Below are positions 12,440 through 24,309 of a DNA stretch of 64,000 nucleotides, piece by piece. The position numbers and the translations under genes are program-made. The notes under the pieces are model-generated. The model had not been told where the DNA came from. It saw only the letters and a program-made list of their open reading frames with translations, and did no database searches. Source of the DNA: Melastoma dodecandrum (Eukaryota; Streptophyta; Magnoliopsida; Myrtales; Melastomataceae); the NCBI GenBank assembly GCA_029817715.1, contig JARUPY010000482.1, forward strand, positions 1 through 64,000, in the 5' to 3' direction. How positions within the stretch are numbered: the first letter of the stretch is position 1; each line of letters begins with the position of its first letter.

Positions 12440-13850
12440 GACCTTGTATGGAAGATGAATCAGAGCAACTAGCGAAGTGCAATGATGATGGTGGATCTGG
12501 ACGAAAACTCGTCCGTTCTTTCATCGTGAGTCCGGTTATCAGTTTCAGGTTGATATTCTTATTGCACTAGAATTAGCAGAAGGAAATTATTACACCTGGA
12601 GTAGAGCCTTCGAAGTACTCTATCGATTAGGAACAAGCTGTGTTTGTTGATGGATTGGTTGAAAAACATCGTGTTGGAGATCCTCCGTTTCCATTGCAGA
12701 AGAGGTGTGATAATCCAGTCATGTCGCGGATCTAAAAGTCAATCCCCGTTCCCATTGCTTCAACGATTTATTAGATTGATACTAGAAGAGAAATGTGGAA
12801 TAAACTTAAATAACAATATGTGCAGTCGGATGATTTATGCATGTCAATTGCAATTTCAATTCCACACATTATATAATGAATTGTTATCTGTTGTGGTTGT
12901 GGTGGATGTAAATGTGACTGGATGAAAGTGTATATAGAACAATATCATAAAGACTTAGTTTTCAAGATATGAATGTTTTGAGTGAAAAGTTTACTAATTT
13001 GAGATCACAACTTATGATGGGAAAGCCTTTTCGCACTCTTGGGAAAGCATATAATGCCGTTCAAAGAGAGGAATTGCAGAGATGAGTGAATAAAGGTATG
13101 TTGAATCCAATTGATGGATTGGGGATAGCCATGATGGCAAAGAAATACAAAAGTGACAGTAGAGATTGGAGGTTTATTTGATAAAAGAAAAGAAAGATGA
13201 GAGTTCATTTGTGCAGACTGTGGAAGAAAAGGACATATAAAAGAAAAATGCTATCAACTTGTTGGTTTTCCCGGTGGATTTAGAGGTAGAAGAGGCAGAT
13301 ATTTTGGTAAAAGACTTCTTGGGGTCAAGCATACTGTCAATCAAATAACAACTGAAGTACAAATGCAAGATGAAATGGTGACAAATGCCCAATTGAGTCT
13401 TTCTAAGCATCAGGTTCAGAAGCTAATGGCCGTGCTTAATGTGGATAAAACTCATGAAAAAGTGGCAGGGACGGTTGGTTCCACGTCTCTTAATAACATT
13501 TCTACTCTGGTGGTTCCACGTCTCTTAGTAACATTTCTACTCTGATATTCCAAATCAAGTAGATAAATGATTTCACAAAATTATTTCTGTCTACAATCCC
13601 GTGGCATTAACAAAGGTTTGGGTTGTAGATATATGGGCTACAGACCATTGTGGTTGATCTATCTTTATTCTCATCTCAGCAAGTAAACTTGATTCATCTG
13701 ATGATCTATGCCTTGTTCTCTTTAAGTTGTTTCGTTTAGGATTTACAAAAGCTAGGGGACAATTGGTCTTGCTAAGCAGAAGGATGGACTGTATATATGC
13801 AAGAAATGAACTTTATTTATCGATCGATATGTTAAGCAATACGAATCAAT
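12440..13850 (+). pseudogene. Ty1/copia gag and start of protease, relic
   Basis: Shifted frames read as a copia gag. At about 12595-12720 is a TWSRAFE block, then a FVDGLVEKHRVGDPPFPL-like block. At about 12965-13085 is NVLSEKFTNLRSQLMMGKPF followed by a KAYNAV-QREE-like piece. A CCHC zinc knuckle, CADCGRKGHIKEKC, with the following YQLVGFP lies at about 13210-13270. The protease start region (VVDIWATDHCG, normally W-I-D-SGATDH) is at about 13620-13655, and a GLAKQKDGLY block at about 13760-13800. The rest of pol is missing, so this is a truncated copy. Confidence 0.72.
13476..13545 (+). repeat. Two-copy 35-bp tandem duplication
   Basis: The unit TGGTTCCACGTCTCTTA... occurs at 13476 and again at 13511, nearly identical. 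It lies inside the copia relic. Confidence 0.9.
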
Positions 13851-14247
13851 GAGCAAAATGATAATTATCGAAGACCAATTACTAATAATATTTTTGATAT
13901 ATTGGTAAAAAGAGAAAATATAGAGAGACTCGCTAACATTTCTTCAATTAAAATAGTTGAGGAAGTTTTATAGCAATTGAACAAAAAAAGCTCAGTAAGA
14001 TGATTGATAGGTGATTTGTGATTCAATAGTAATTTAATGAATTATTACTAGAAAACATTATTATTATTACTCGATAACCTTTAAATAAATTAGAATAATA
14101 TGGGATAGTTTCATATCATTAGTAATAGTTGGATAATATACCAAAAAAAAAGAGCATAGCTTTCGACGAGTGTTTATTAATTTTTGGACAAAAAGTGAAT
14201 TAATTAGTAACACTTGTCCTAAAAGTGAATTTCGACAAGTGTTATCA

Positions 14248-14545
14248 CTCAACCTTTATGATAGGACCGTCAACACATTCTTGCAGCAGCTTCTCCTATC
14301 GATTGTTGGAGCGAATGAGGCTGGTCATATCTGGTTCAGCATCACAGGAAACTCTTTGCAGAGTGTATCAACTTGGCGTTAAAGCTCAGTCATGCGTGAC
14401 AACAATGTGTGGGAGGAAGCTCCTCCCCTAGCAGGGGTAGATGTCTTAATAGAAGGCTCTGGATAGGTTGAGGTTGCAGCAACAGAAGCATTGGCAAGAG
14501 GAGGAGCCTTTGCTGCTGCAGCACATTTGCTTCTAGTCCTCGTAG
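14248..14545 (-). pseudogene. Coiled-coil protein fragment of unknown gene, copy 1
   Basis: On the - strand, broken frames read KAPPLANASVAAT, then HTLLSRMTEL-QVDTL, then a QL-LIRSNNRLEKLL-type heptad stretch, and an end at GPIIEVE-stop in the best copy (23753-24055). Leu/Met spacing suggests a coiled coil. I do not recognise the family. It recurs three more times in the window, always near the NLR N-terminal scrap, so the two were duplicated together. Confidence 0.5.
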
Positions 14546-14794
14546 TTTATGGTCAAAACTTTTGTTAATGATATACACTATTCTTTCTAGGGAAGTTACT
14601 CTACATATTTTGTATAGATATATTTCAACTAATTGACAACTATACTAAAGGAAACTTCCATTAGTTTACAACGTTTCCAAAAATCACATTTTTGGAATAT
14701 TTTAGTATGATTTAATTTGAATTCCGAAATTATCACAATGTAAATATATCCTTAACTAAATCATCGACAATAAGATGAGAGTTGAATCGTTAAC

Positions 14795-14915
14795 AACGTA
14801 CATCTGCTTTTCCCTCCGCAGAATCCGGCACGGCTTGGATTGTCGGTAATCTTCTCAGTCCAGACCCGGAGCTCGTCGGAGATGCCGTGGATCTGGTCAT
14901 CCCTCACTTTATTTT
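14795..14915 (-). pseudogene. NLR coiled-coil (Rx_N-like) domain scrap, copy 1
   Basis: The - strand reads ISDELRVW-EK and, after a one-base frame change, IQAV-DSAE. The pattern W....IQAV.DSAEE.Q is typical of the first helices of the Rx_N coiled-coil domain in RPP13-like CC-NBS-LRR proteins. Only about 40 codons are present. No P-loop follows. Confidence 0.5.
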
Positions 14916-15520
14916 TTTTTGTTGTTGCAGAGAATAGATCAAGTTTCACCTGGCCGACCACTTCCTTTTAAAGTCATCCCAATTGAATGTCTAAATTCAA
15001 TTGATTTTTTATGATTTGTATGACATTATTTTACTTCAGATATTAGTCTGATTTGATTTTAAATTTTTCATTTGGATATAAACTCACACCCTTATCAGCC
15101 AGACGAGCTTACCTCTTATTCTCCATTTTAGGTGTTTCAGTTTTTATTAGTAATTATCACCACGTAATAAAATTTTTAAAGCAAATTTTCATTCCCTTCC
15201 AAATTTTTCTAATCAAAATTTATTTAAGTTTTAAACGTCACGATTTTTTATTAAATAACAAAACATATAATCATTTCAAGTTGGGTATGGTCCTCGATCG
15301 GAAGTTGTGAAAAATAAGGAGATGCATATTTTACATGATTCGGCCAAATCGACCTACATCTATGGACGAAGAAGAATCTGATAAGAAATAAGTCAGTGTA
15401 CATCAAGGCACACCCTTTCTTTAATGAAACACTCTTTCCCACTTTTCTATCATATTGGTCAATGCTCTCCTGCAATTTGTTCCATGATTGTTGTAGTGTC
15501 ATTGGCCTTAATGATGAAAT

Positions 15521-16817
15521 AATATACTAGTTTAATAATCTAATATTACTCGATATACCTTAAAAAATATATTCCCGCTTCTTCCCATATATTTCACCGA
15601 GAATCAAATCATCAATATAATTAAAAATTTGACCGTGGGGGCATAAATCCTAACAAAATAGATGACCTTTCAATATGATAACGGCAGGAAACATAGGAAA
15701 GGGAACACATGATCTATCCAAAAAAAGATTAAATCCTACTTTTTCTTCTTAGCATTAAGTGATTTCACAGTTATAAATTGCTGTGATCATTTTAAATTGA
15801 TATATGACCTTATCTTGACATGTTTTATATCTAAGAAATTCAAGTATAGAACCCAAGTAGGACTTGGTTTTTAGAAGACATCTTCTTATATAAGTTACTA
15901 CGATATAAGCATTTTGTTTTAGTCTTTGGGTACATTTTACTAAATTGTTGATGAAATAGGTTTGAATTATTTTTTCAAGTCAAATTTAGAGTTTATACAT
16001 ATATTAGAACTCATCAAGCGGAAGGTTTGAGTTACAGTTAAAATCCTAAGTATGCTGCCTTTAGTCGTGTTTGATCAGCCGAAGCGTGATTCTGCATATA
16101 TGAACTATGGTTTATTATAGATTCCCACAGTAGTAGAAGGTTAATTTGAAACTTTAAGTATTATGCACACAAGTATTTGCAATTTGGATCAGCCGAACCA
16201 TGATATACAAGATCTGCTTACAAATCCTGAATCTTGAGGAAGATATCACGTAGGGTTTGAGAAGAGATCAAATTTGTTGTGGTGAAATAGCTATTTATAT
16301 AATGAAATCCAGCTATAGTCAATTAATTTATGAAACTAAAACTCTATTTCACACTTCTCTTTAAAACTCTCTTCGTGACTCATTAATTTAGATGGAATGA
16401 TATATTATGGACGGGATTTGATATAAGGAATTAATTCATATAATCTGATTCATGTTTTTCAGGTCCTATAAATTTCAGTGCTCCCCAGAAAGAGAGAAAC
16501 AAAGCAACCACCGATTACCAGATATCCCACATTCAATAGGTTACGTTTGTTTATATTGTTTGATTCATGATGGAATTTTGTATTTTGTTTGACTTATTAT
16601 CAAAAGTTTGTGGGATTTATTTTGAGAATGACTCCTTGATGATGATAATCACAAGGCAAAATATCGATCACTGTCAATCATCTTTTCTCAAAACTTTCGT
16701 TTATGACTTAACTCTAAAATATTTCTTTTATAGCCATATATCGATATTTTAAATCCTTTAATAGCCCTTATTCAAACATCTTTTTATTCAGATAGCTGCT
16801 GCTTCTGTTTTATTCTT
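15521..16817. other. AT-rich stretch, no gene
   Basis: No coding region is recognised. Part (15900-16160) is a repeat of 39530-39760. The right end is the 3' flank of the chalcone synthase gene. Confidence 0.45.
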
Positions 16818-17822
16818 CTATGCTTCCACTGCCACGCTGTGGAGGAAGACCGTCTCTACCGTGAGCCCCGGCCCGAACCCGAACAGCACCCCCCACTCCA
16901 GCCCTTACCCAGTCGTCCCCTCTTTCCCTCGAATGACCTCTTCCTCATCTCGTCCATTATGAACAGCACGCACGCAGCTCGACATGTTCCCGTACTCGCT
17001 CAGCACATGCCTCGTTGCCAGTAGCTTCTCAGGATTCAGGCCCAGCTTCCCACTTGGTTCAGGATTGCAAACCCCACCCGGGTGAGCTATCCAGAAACAG
17101 GGAATTCCCGTCCGATATCCCCAACGGCTCGAACGCCTTGACCAGTCCACTTCTCTATGTTTTCCGAGATGAGCCCAGGCACGTCCTTGAGGAGGTGTAA
17201 TGTAAGCCCCACCTCCCTCAGGTGCCCGTTGATGGCCCCGTCGCTCCTCGGGGAGGATGGTCTGTTCTGCGGAGAGCAGCTCGAACATTGGCTTCTCAAT
17301 CCCTGGGATGGGGGTCGGCTCCCACAATGACGGCTGCCGCTCCCGTCGCCGAACAGGGCCTTGCCCACGAGGTTGTCTAGTTGAGTGTCACTAGGGCCAC
17401 GAAAGGTGAATGCAGTGATCTCAGAGCAGACAACAAGGACACGGGATCCCCTGTTGTTCTCTGGCGAGGTCCTTGGCAAAGCTAAGGACGGTGCCCCCGG
17501 CGAAGCAATCCTTGCATGTACATCATGAGGCGCTTCACAGAGGGACGGAGACCGAGGAGCTTGGTGAGTTGGTAGTCCCGCACTGGGCATGTCGACGCCG
17601 CTGGTTGTGCAGAAGATGAGGTGGGGTGATCTTGGACTTGGCTGTCCCCACTCCTTGATGGCTTGGACAGCAGCCTCCTTCCTGAGCTTAGGGATCTCGA
17701 CGACAACCATGTCCTGCCTCACGTCAATGGAAGGTGCCATGTACTCACAGATGTTGGGGTTCTCCTCGAAGGATCTCCTCCGTCAAGTACATGTACCTCT
17801 TCTTGATCATCGACTTCTTCGC
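16818..17822 (-). pseudogene. CHS: Chalcone synthase exon 2
   Basis: About 335 codons of homology, the normal exon-2 size. It begins at the splice acceptor GGAGACAG (17830-17823) and ends at a TAG (16820-16818). No large deletion is visible, and the damage is small indels spread through the exon, for example in the [14 protein letters not shown] region, around the catalytic Cys near 17510, and near 17180. Confidence 0.8.
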
Positions 17823-17840
17823 CTGTCTCCACAAGCATAT

Positions 17841-19323
17841 TGATCACGCTTGTCGAAGGCGGCAAATTAATTACTCTCACCAAACCTAACTAACTTGTAG
17901 ATAGGGCAAGTAGAGGTCGTCTCCCACAGAGAATCAACAGAGACAAATTCCTAACGGTCGCACGTTTAATGATTTCGAGGTCAAGTCAAACAATATGGAA
18001 TGAGAGTAAAACAGAAAAAAAGAGAGTATAAATAAACGATAATTCAATCAATTAATAAAAGCCTAGGACTATCAACTTCTCTAACAAATTATCTAACTTG
18101 TTCGTTTCCTTTCTCCAGTTATCAAATTCTTAAATTACTAACCTAGAGTTCGTATATCTCTTTACGTCTCTCCCGAGTGCTCTAAAGACGTATTCCCTGT
18201 ATCGAGCTAATCACTCTATTCCTAGGCAATTAACTAGTGGGAACCCATTATGCAACAACCCTAAATGGCTACCTAAGACAATCCGGTAATATTCCTATCC
18301 TTCTCGCTAATTAGCTCTGTTTTCCAACGTGACGCTAACTTAGGCTATTCAATCCACGGCTTAACCTAAACAACTTTTCCAAGCCCGAATAGGCCTCCAG
18401 ATCAAATTAATTGGTGGCCAGTCAATTAATCGCATTAAGATCAAGAAATGAATAAGTAACCACAACGAATTCGAATAACACAGAGAAAAAGAAATTCACT
18501 CGTTAAATAAAATTGCTAGGTTCCATTGAAGTCCTAGAAAATGAAATTAGTTTCATAACGTAAACGAAATTCAACTCAAATTCAAGAGAAAAGGAAAGCG
18601 ACATAATAATCAAAAAGGGGCAAGAAAGAGAAACGCTCTCTCGAAATCCTCCGATCCGAGAAGTAGTAGCCTTGTCTTGATCTCCCCTTCAACCCTAGCC
18701 ATCTCCGAGTCGAATGTCTCCTACGTTCTTCCCCAAAAGACCATACTCTAAAAGCAAAAAAGAAGGTGTCCCTAGAGTTTCCTCTAAAACTAGAATATAT
18801 AAATTCCCTAGAAAATATTTCCTAAGATTTCTCCAAATCTAGGCAATATTTCTATGGAGAATAAAATAAAATAAATCTAAAACTACCAACTAAACGACCA
18901 ATTGGATCCTCTATTTCTTCATCATGCAGTCTTAGGAAGACTTGAAGACTCCTCAAGTGATTAGCCTTAAAAATTCGCAGAAAGCTTCGTCAGCTACAGT
19001 ACCCCTAGGGACGCATCCCTGAGATCTGAAGGATGCGTCCCTCAGCTCTCCTGTCCATTTTTCGCCCCTCTTTGCTTTTCCTTCGTCCGAGCTTCAAAAT
19101 CTCCTTCATTTTCCTGCATTTACACGTGACAAACTAAGAGGCATCAACAAGATAACCGACTCGAGTCGAAACAAAAAACTAAAAAAAATAACAAAGATCG
19201 ATTAAAATAAAACTAAACTAAAAATGACTCAAATCCTACCAAATCTCTATCAATGCCTCGTCCGACTAACCACATAAAACCTTGTTAAGGGTACGAAATA
19301 ACCCTATTGTCACAGAGTTATCA
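17841..19323 (-). mobile_element. Solo LTR of the Athila-like family in the CHS intron
   Basis: The reverse complement matches 694-2264 and 10294-11853 from TGATAAC to GTGATCA. The 5-bp duplication CATAT flanks it (17836-17840 and 19324-19328). There is no internal sequence or second LTR, so it is a solo LTR formed by LTR-LTR recombination. It sits 17 bases inside the intron from the splice acceptor of exon 2. Without it the intron would be about 110 bp. Confidence 0.92.
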
Positions 19324-19421
19324 CATATCATATCACATCACACACTCATTTAATAGAAGAAAAGAAAACGATCATGGACTCGTGCAGTCACTAAGTCAGG
19401 TACAAGAAGGACATAACACAC

Positions 19422-19591
19422 ATATGCGCTTCATTTTCTTCTTGAGGTCAGTCTTGTGCTCATTGTTGGTGACACGGAAGTAGTAGTCGGGGTAAGTGGC
19501 CTGGTCGACGCAGTTTGATTGGATTGGCGGTGCCGATGGCCATGATGGTGGCCAGACCATGAGCCCTCTGAGCCCTTCGAACCTCTTCCAT
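19422..19591 (-). pseudogene. CHS: Chalcone synthase exon 1
   Basis: The start ATG is at 19591-19589. The reading passes through GTANP, then shifts by one base into [20 protein letters not shown] and DLKKKMKR. The donor GTGTGT begins at 19421. The 3' part is the conserved region immediately before the single CHS intron. Confidence 0.8.
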
Positions 19592-20046
19592 GGTCACCAA
19601 TCCTCTCCTCTCTCTCTCATACCTTCCCTATTCCCTTATCACAAAAACCAAAAGATGAACAATGTGTTGGTGTTGTTGGGGGTTGGCGAGCTTAAATACA
19701 TCCGCGGACACGAGTATTGATTCTAATACTCTTCGGTAGAAAATTTTTATTATTCATAGTTTTTATAAACAAAAACAAGGCGGGGTAGATGAAGGGGAGG
19801 GACTGTTTGGTTGTGACATCCTGAGTCAAATAGTCAATCCAATGCAGAAGATCTTCTTCCATCTACTACTACTACCCACTATGACTTTCATTACAAAATT
19901 TAACTTAGAAAGTTATTTAAAACTTAAGAAAAATTAGAATATATCTAATAAAAGTTGGTTAATATTTCTATTGTATTTGAAATTCATATTGGCATTTTGG
20001 CATAACATTTTTAACGAAAAATAATCTTTGTTCTTTAAAAAAAAAA
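19592..20046. other. CHS 5' flank
   Basis: Upstream region of the chalcone synthase gene on the - strand. It is AT-rich at 19740-20046. I saw no certain TATA box or MYB-recognition element. Confidence 0.35.
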
Positions 20047-20516
20047 GGCAAAATATCGGAATTTGGCCCCAATTATCGGCACATTTTCATATGTGTCCAC
20101 AACTTTGTTTTTTTTTATTTATGGCCATAACTATGACTTCGTTTTATTTTGTGGCCGCGTCGTAACGTCGTTGCCTACGTGGACTAACGGCTGAAGGCGT
20201 GTGCGAACGTGGCCATCCTGCGTGGCAATTCTAAAATAAAGTCATAGTTATGGCCATAAAGTCGGGGTCGCAGATGAAAACAGCCCGATAATTGGGGCCA
20301 AAATCCGATATTTTGTCTTTTTTCTAAAAGACAGGATGGCCACGTTTGTTGCCACGAGTTCACCCGTTAGTCCACGTAGGTAAGATCCACCAACGGCGTT
20401 ACGTCGAGGCCATAAACAAAATCAATGCATAGTTATGGCCATAAATAAAAAAAAATAAAGTTGTGGCCGCAGATGAAAATAGCCCGATAATTGAGGCCAA
20501 AATCCGATATTTTGCC
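20047..20516. mobile_element. Fold-back / MITE-like element with long inverted arms
   Basis: It starts GGCAAAATATCGGAATTTGGCC and ends with the inverted counterpart GGCCAAAATCCGATATTTTGCC. The arms pair over roughly 180 bases (20047-20222 with 20341-20516). A third partial arm, oriented like the right end, lies at about 20234-20317. It has no coding capacity. Both flanks are A-rich, so a target duplication cannot be read reliably. It is likely a MULE-type or other DNA-transposon derivative. Confidence 0.8.
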
Positions 20517-22230
20517 AAAAAATAATTTAACATTTTGATCATTTTTTGTATTTAGAAGAGAAGGTGACTCTTAAAAGAAGTAAATATTTAATATTTTTTT
20601 TTTAAATTAATATACACCCTTCAAAGCAAAAAATCATTCGGAATATGTTTATTACACCCTTTATGGTTAAACGTCGATGTAGTGTAGGTTATAATCAGAA
20701 ATTTGTACTTAAGTAAGTTACCAAACCCTGCTGAATGTATAACATGTTCTACCTTCGAATCATAAAGACGATAAAGAACGTGATAACATGATGCTGCTAC
20801 ACGTTAATGATCGAGAGCATGATAAGTTTTGCTAAACCTCGTTTCGATGCAACATCGGCAACCAAGGCTTCCAAATATTGTTAATTTAGTACTCCTTTAA
20901 TAGTAAAAATTAATCATCTCCTTTTGTTCGAACAGTTAATTACTACAATTCTAATTTAAATTCAAGGCGATATTGTGAAAAAGGTACAATCTCTTTTTGG
21001 CATGTGATGATACAACTTTTCTTGGATCATTAACATCCCCCCGAAATCTTGATCACCAAGCTCTACATAGAAGTTTTCTGCCATTAATATCAACAAAATC
21101 TATGTAGAACTTTTCATGTCATTTTAAATAATTTAATAAATTGCATTATTTTTGTATGGAAAATTATATCGATATAAACTAATCCTGCGCCCTTTAGATA
21201 CCAACATCTCACAAAGAAGGCCACAATACAAACAAGTCGCTTCTGTCGATATGGCTTTTTGATGATTTTGTTCCTGGTAGCGATGCACTCGATGGATGTG
21301 GCCTTCGCGACAAAGTGCGAGGAAGGTTGTCGCAAGAAATGTGCGGATCGTAAAGGAGATGTCCGTAAAACATCAAAACCATACCATCAAACCATAAAAG
21401 GCATAGTATCTGGCTAAAAGACAACAATTTTAACATCTTTCAGTAAGAGATACAGAGGATCGCTCTACCTCTATGATAGGACCGTCAACACATTCTTGCA
21501 GAAGCTTCCAACGTTTTCAAAATCACATTTTTTGAATATTTTAGCATGATATTCCGAAATTATCACAATGGGTATATATCCTTAACTAAATCATTGAAAA
21601 TAAGATAAGAGTTGAATCGTTAATTTTAAAATATATTTTGAAAGTAATTCGTGTTCATGTGAACATCGTACTTACATATGCCTTTCCTCCGCAGAATCCG
21701 GCACGGCTTGGATTGTCGGTATTTTCTCAGCCCAAACGCGAGCTTGTCAGAGATGCCAGGCGTACTCGGAGGAGTTGTTTGAGGAAATCCATTCTTCCTT
21801 TTAAAGTAGGCCCAATGGAATGTGTAAAGTCAAATGATGGAATGATTTTTTAAGATTTGTATGAAATTACTTCACTTCAGATATTAGTCTTGATTTGATT
21901 TAAAATTTTTCATTTAGTTATAAAACTCACACCCTTATCAGCCATACGAGCTTAGCTCTTATTTCTTTTATTTTTTGATAGGTTTTATAATTTTGCTTTT
22001 CATAAATCCATATAATAAAAACTTTATGGTTACAAATTCCACGTTTATCTTCTGCAACCTAATTGCTTATTCTCCATTTTTATATGTTTCAGGTTTTATT
22101 AGTAATTATCACACGTAATAGAGCAAATTTTTCATTCCCTTCCAAATTTTTTTAATCAAATTTATTGAAATTTTAAAAAGTCACGATTTTTTATTTAAAT
22201 AACAAGACAGAATCATTTTAAACTGCAAGA
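20517..22230. repeat. AT-rich stretch with dispersed module, copy 2
   Basis: 21050-21350 resembles 40140-40660 and 21466-22200 resembles parts of 14250-15250 and 24240-24920. The coiled-coil scrap is cut to its C-terminal end (21466-21500). The NLR coiled-coil scrap is at 21685-21765 (-). No intact gene is present. Confidence 0.55.
21685..21770 (-). pseudogene. NLR coiled-coil domain scrap, copy 2
   Basis: The - strand sequence is closely similar to 14795-14915 and 24310-24420, with the same SDKL-V-AE...IQAV-DSAE pattern in broken frames. Confidence 0.45.
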
Positions 22231-22350
22231 AACAAACATAACAGCTATAGAACAACCCGCATGCAGCTCCAAAGGGACGCTCTTTCAAGATGGAATTGGC
22301 TCGGTGATTGAACAGGCTCTTTCAAGATCTTAGACACTGAAGAATCAATA
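22230..22350. repeat. Copia LTR-like scrap
   Basis: The sequence around CTCCAAAGGGACGCTCTTTCAAGA...TTGGCTCGGTGATTGAACAGGCTCTTTCAA is similar to 29195-29280. It is probably a piece of the same copia LTR family. Confidence 0.45.
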
Positions 22351-23440
22351 CTCTTTTCTAGGCTTTCGGAAAGAACGTGCAAATTCGAAGTGTGTCTTCG
22401 CTTATGCATTTATGCTTACGTAGAAAGAAGCTTCCCATTGCAACCTTTTCATATCTTGGACAAATTCTGTTTAAGAATGATCACTTATAATTAAGGAAAT
22501 ATATCTAAGGATATGTTTTCAAAAACTAATATAGCGAACTCGACCAACAAGTTGCCTCCAAATGTGAATGTTGACTTAATATATTATTTATTTCAGCAAG
22601 AATTAATATTAGGTAATCTTAAAACAATCATCCAAAGTCCTATCAAACTATCTCCAATAACGAAATTGTTTCATACATATGCACTCTACTGTAAGCGTTG
22701 TATGAACTCCAGTAAGCAGTGTTATAGCTTATGTTTCCACAAAGGCTTATCTCAATGCTAGAGATAGTGGACATGCACGTTGAGCCTGTACACATAACTC
22801 CAATTCTTCGGCTACATCTCTTTCTCCGTTGAAGTCCTTCACATTACCCATTTACTCATACTTTGTCATTCTCAAAACATGATTATATCAACATTTCTTT
22901 ATATTGGTAAAAGGAAAAACATAGAGACTCGCTAACGTTTCTTCAATTAAAAATATTTGAGATAGATTTATGGCAATTGAACCAAAGAAACTTAACAAGA
23001 ATCTTCGACTAAGTTTTGATCTCATCTTTGTCATCTCGTCTACATTGTTGACTGACATTGCTTATTTCCTTATTTCAAATCAACAAGAGCCAACACTTCG
23101 AAATGCGTTTATCAACAGGAAAAGATAATGAATATTTTTGGTAGACTCGAGTATTGAACGAAAGGATTATACTTATTTGTGTAACCAAGGGTCAGGAATA
23201 GAATATTTTTACCAATGAATGCTGCAAGCTTTAACAGAGTATTTACATAAAAATTTTATAGAACATATTTTGATTCTTGAAAAAAAAAATCAATTGATGA
23301 TACAACGACTTTTGAATGTATTGAATAAATTCAAGACCATTAGTTTGAAATTGCTAACAATTCTTGAGCTCCGATTAACCATGATTTTGCGTTATTCGAG
23401 ATGATTCTTTCGCATTCCTCTAGATTTCTTAACAAGGGTC
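22351..23440. other. AT-rich stretch, no gene
   Basis: No gene is recognised. The block at about 22900-23010 resembles 13900-14000 upstream of module copy 1. Confidence 0.4.
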
Positions 23441-23752
23441 ATTTTAACCCACTAAACAAACACAGAGCGCTGAGTTCAACTTCAATGAGTTCTCTCTTCC
23501 TCAATAAAATCTCTCTCCCTTGTCAACACATCATGAAGAGAAAGGTAGAAGAATTTCTGGGGTAGATATCGTGAAAAAATTTTAGTTTTGTTTAGCAATA
23601 TCAAACAACAATTGTACATAGCATTTGCAGAAGAGAGACATTAGGTGTCTTAGCACCTACAAAAGTCAAAACCATACCACCAAACCATAAAAGGCATAAT
23701 ATCTGGCACAAAAAACAACAGTTTTGACATCTTTCAGAAAGAGTTATAGAAT

Positions 23753-24055
23753 CACTCTACCTCTATGATAGGACCGTCAATACAGTCTTGCAGTAGCTTC
23801 TCCAATCGATTGTTGGAGCGAATGAGGGTGGTCAACTGGTTTTGCATCATATGAAACTCTTTGGAGAATGTATCAACTTGGAGTTAAAGCTCAGTCATGC
23901 GTGACAACAATGTGTGGGAGGAAGCTCCTTCTCTAGCAGCGGTAGACCCCTTAATAGAAGCCTCTTGATAGGTTGAGGTTGCGGCAACAAAAGCATTGGC
24001 AAGAGGAGGAGCCTTTGCTGCTGCAGTACCTTTGCTGCTAGTCCTGGTAGTTAGG
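23753..24055 (-). pseudogene. Coiled-coil protein fragment of unknown gene, copy 3
   Basis: The best copy. The - strand reads APPLANAFVAATSTYQEA, then HTLLSRMTEL, QVDTFSKEFHMMQNQLTTL and NRLEKLLQDCIDGPIIEVE before a stop. Regular hydrophobic spacing suggests a coiled coil of about 45 residues near the C-terminus. Family not recognised. Confidence 0.5.
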
Positions 24056-24309
24056 ACCCTCTACTAATAGTTTATGGTCGAAATCGTTGAAGGTAATTTA
24101 TGATCAAGATTAATAAGTATTAAAGTTAGTAATGGAAATGTCATTAAGGAGGCTATTAAATCTGTCATTAAATATGTCGATATCTATCCTCATTTGAGTT
24201 TCCTACTCCTTCCTATATATAAAGAGACATATAGACATTTCGTTGACAATAATATGAGAGTTGAATCGTTAATTTTAAAATATATTTCAAAAGTAACCTT
24301 CATATTCAC

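Larger units (their letters stand above)
13960..16210. repeat. Dispersed module, copy 1
   Basis: Large parts recur elsewhere in this window: 14248-14545 at 23753-24055 and 38850-38975; 14630-14960 at 39050-39400 and partly at 21500-21800; 14960-15520 at 24560-25160; and 15900-16160 at 39530-39760. The module includes a coiled-coil scrap and an NLR coiled-coil-domain scrap on the - strand, and a TGATTCGGCCAAATCGACC block like those in copia LTRs at about 15340. The copies differ by deletions and small indels. Confidence 0.7.
16818..19591 (-). pseudogene. CHS: Chalcone synthase, two exons, frameshifted
   Basis: Type III polyketide synthase of flavonoid biosynthesis (condenses p-coumaroyl-CoA with three malonyl-CoA; cytosolic). 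Exon 1 (19591-19422) starts [20 protein letters not shown]. Exon 2 (17822-16818) contains [10 protein letters not shown], the [12 protein letters not shown] block, [38 protein letters not shown], the FWIAHPGG and LSEYGNMSS active-site blocks, and the C-terminal GVLFGFGPGLTVETV block. The catalytic Cys (QG-C-FAGGT) is present but in a neighbouring frame. The intron splits the Cys codon after KR(I/M), the conserved CHS position. Exon lengths (170 and about 1005 nt) are normal. At least eight single-base indels break the frame, so it is a pseudogene unless they are consensus errors. AATAAA follows the stop. It could also be a CHS-like paralogue. Confidence 0.85.
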
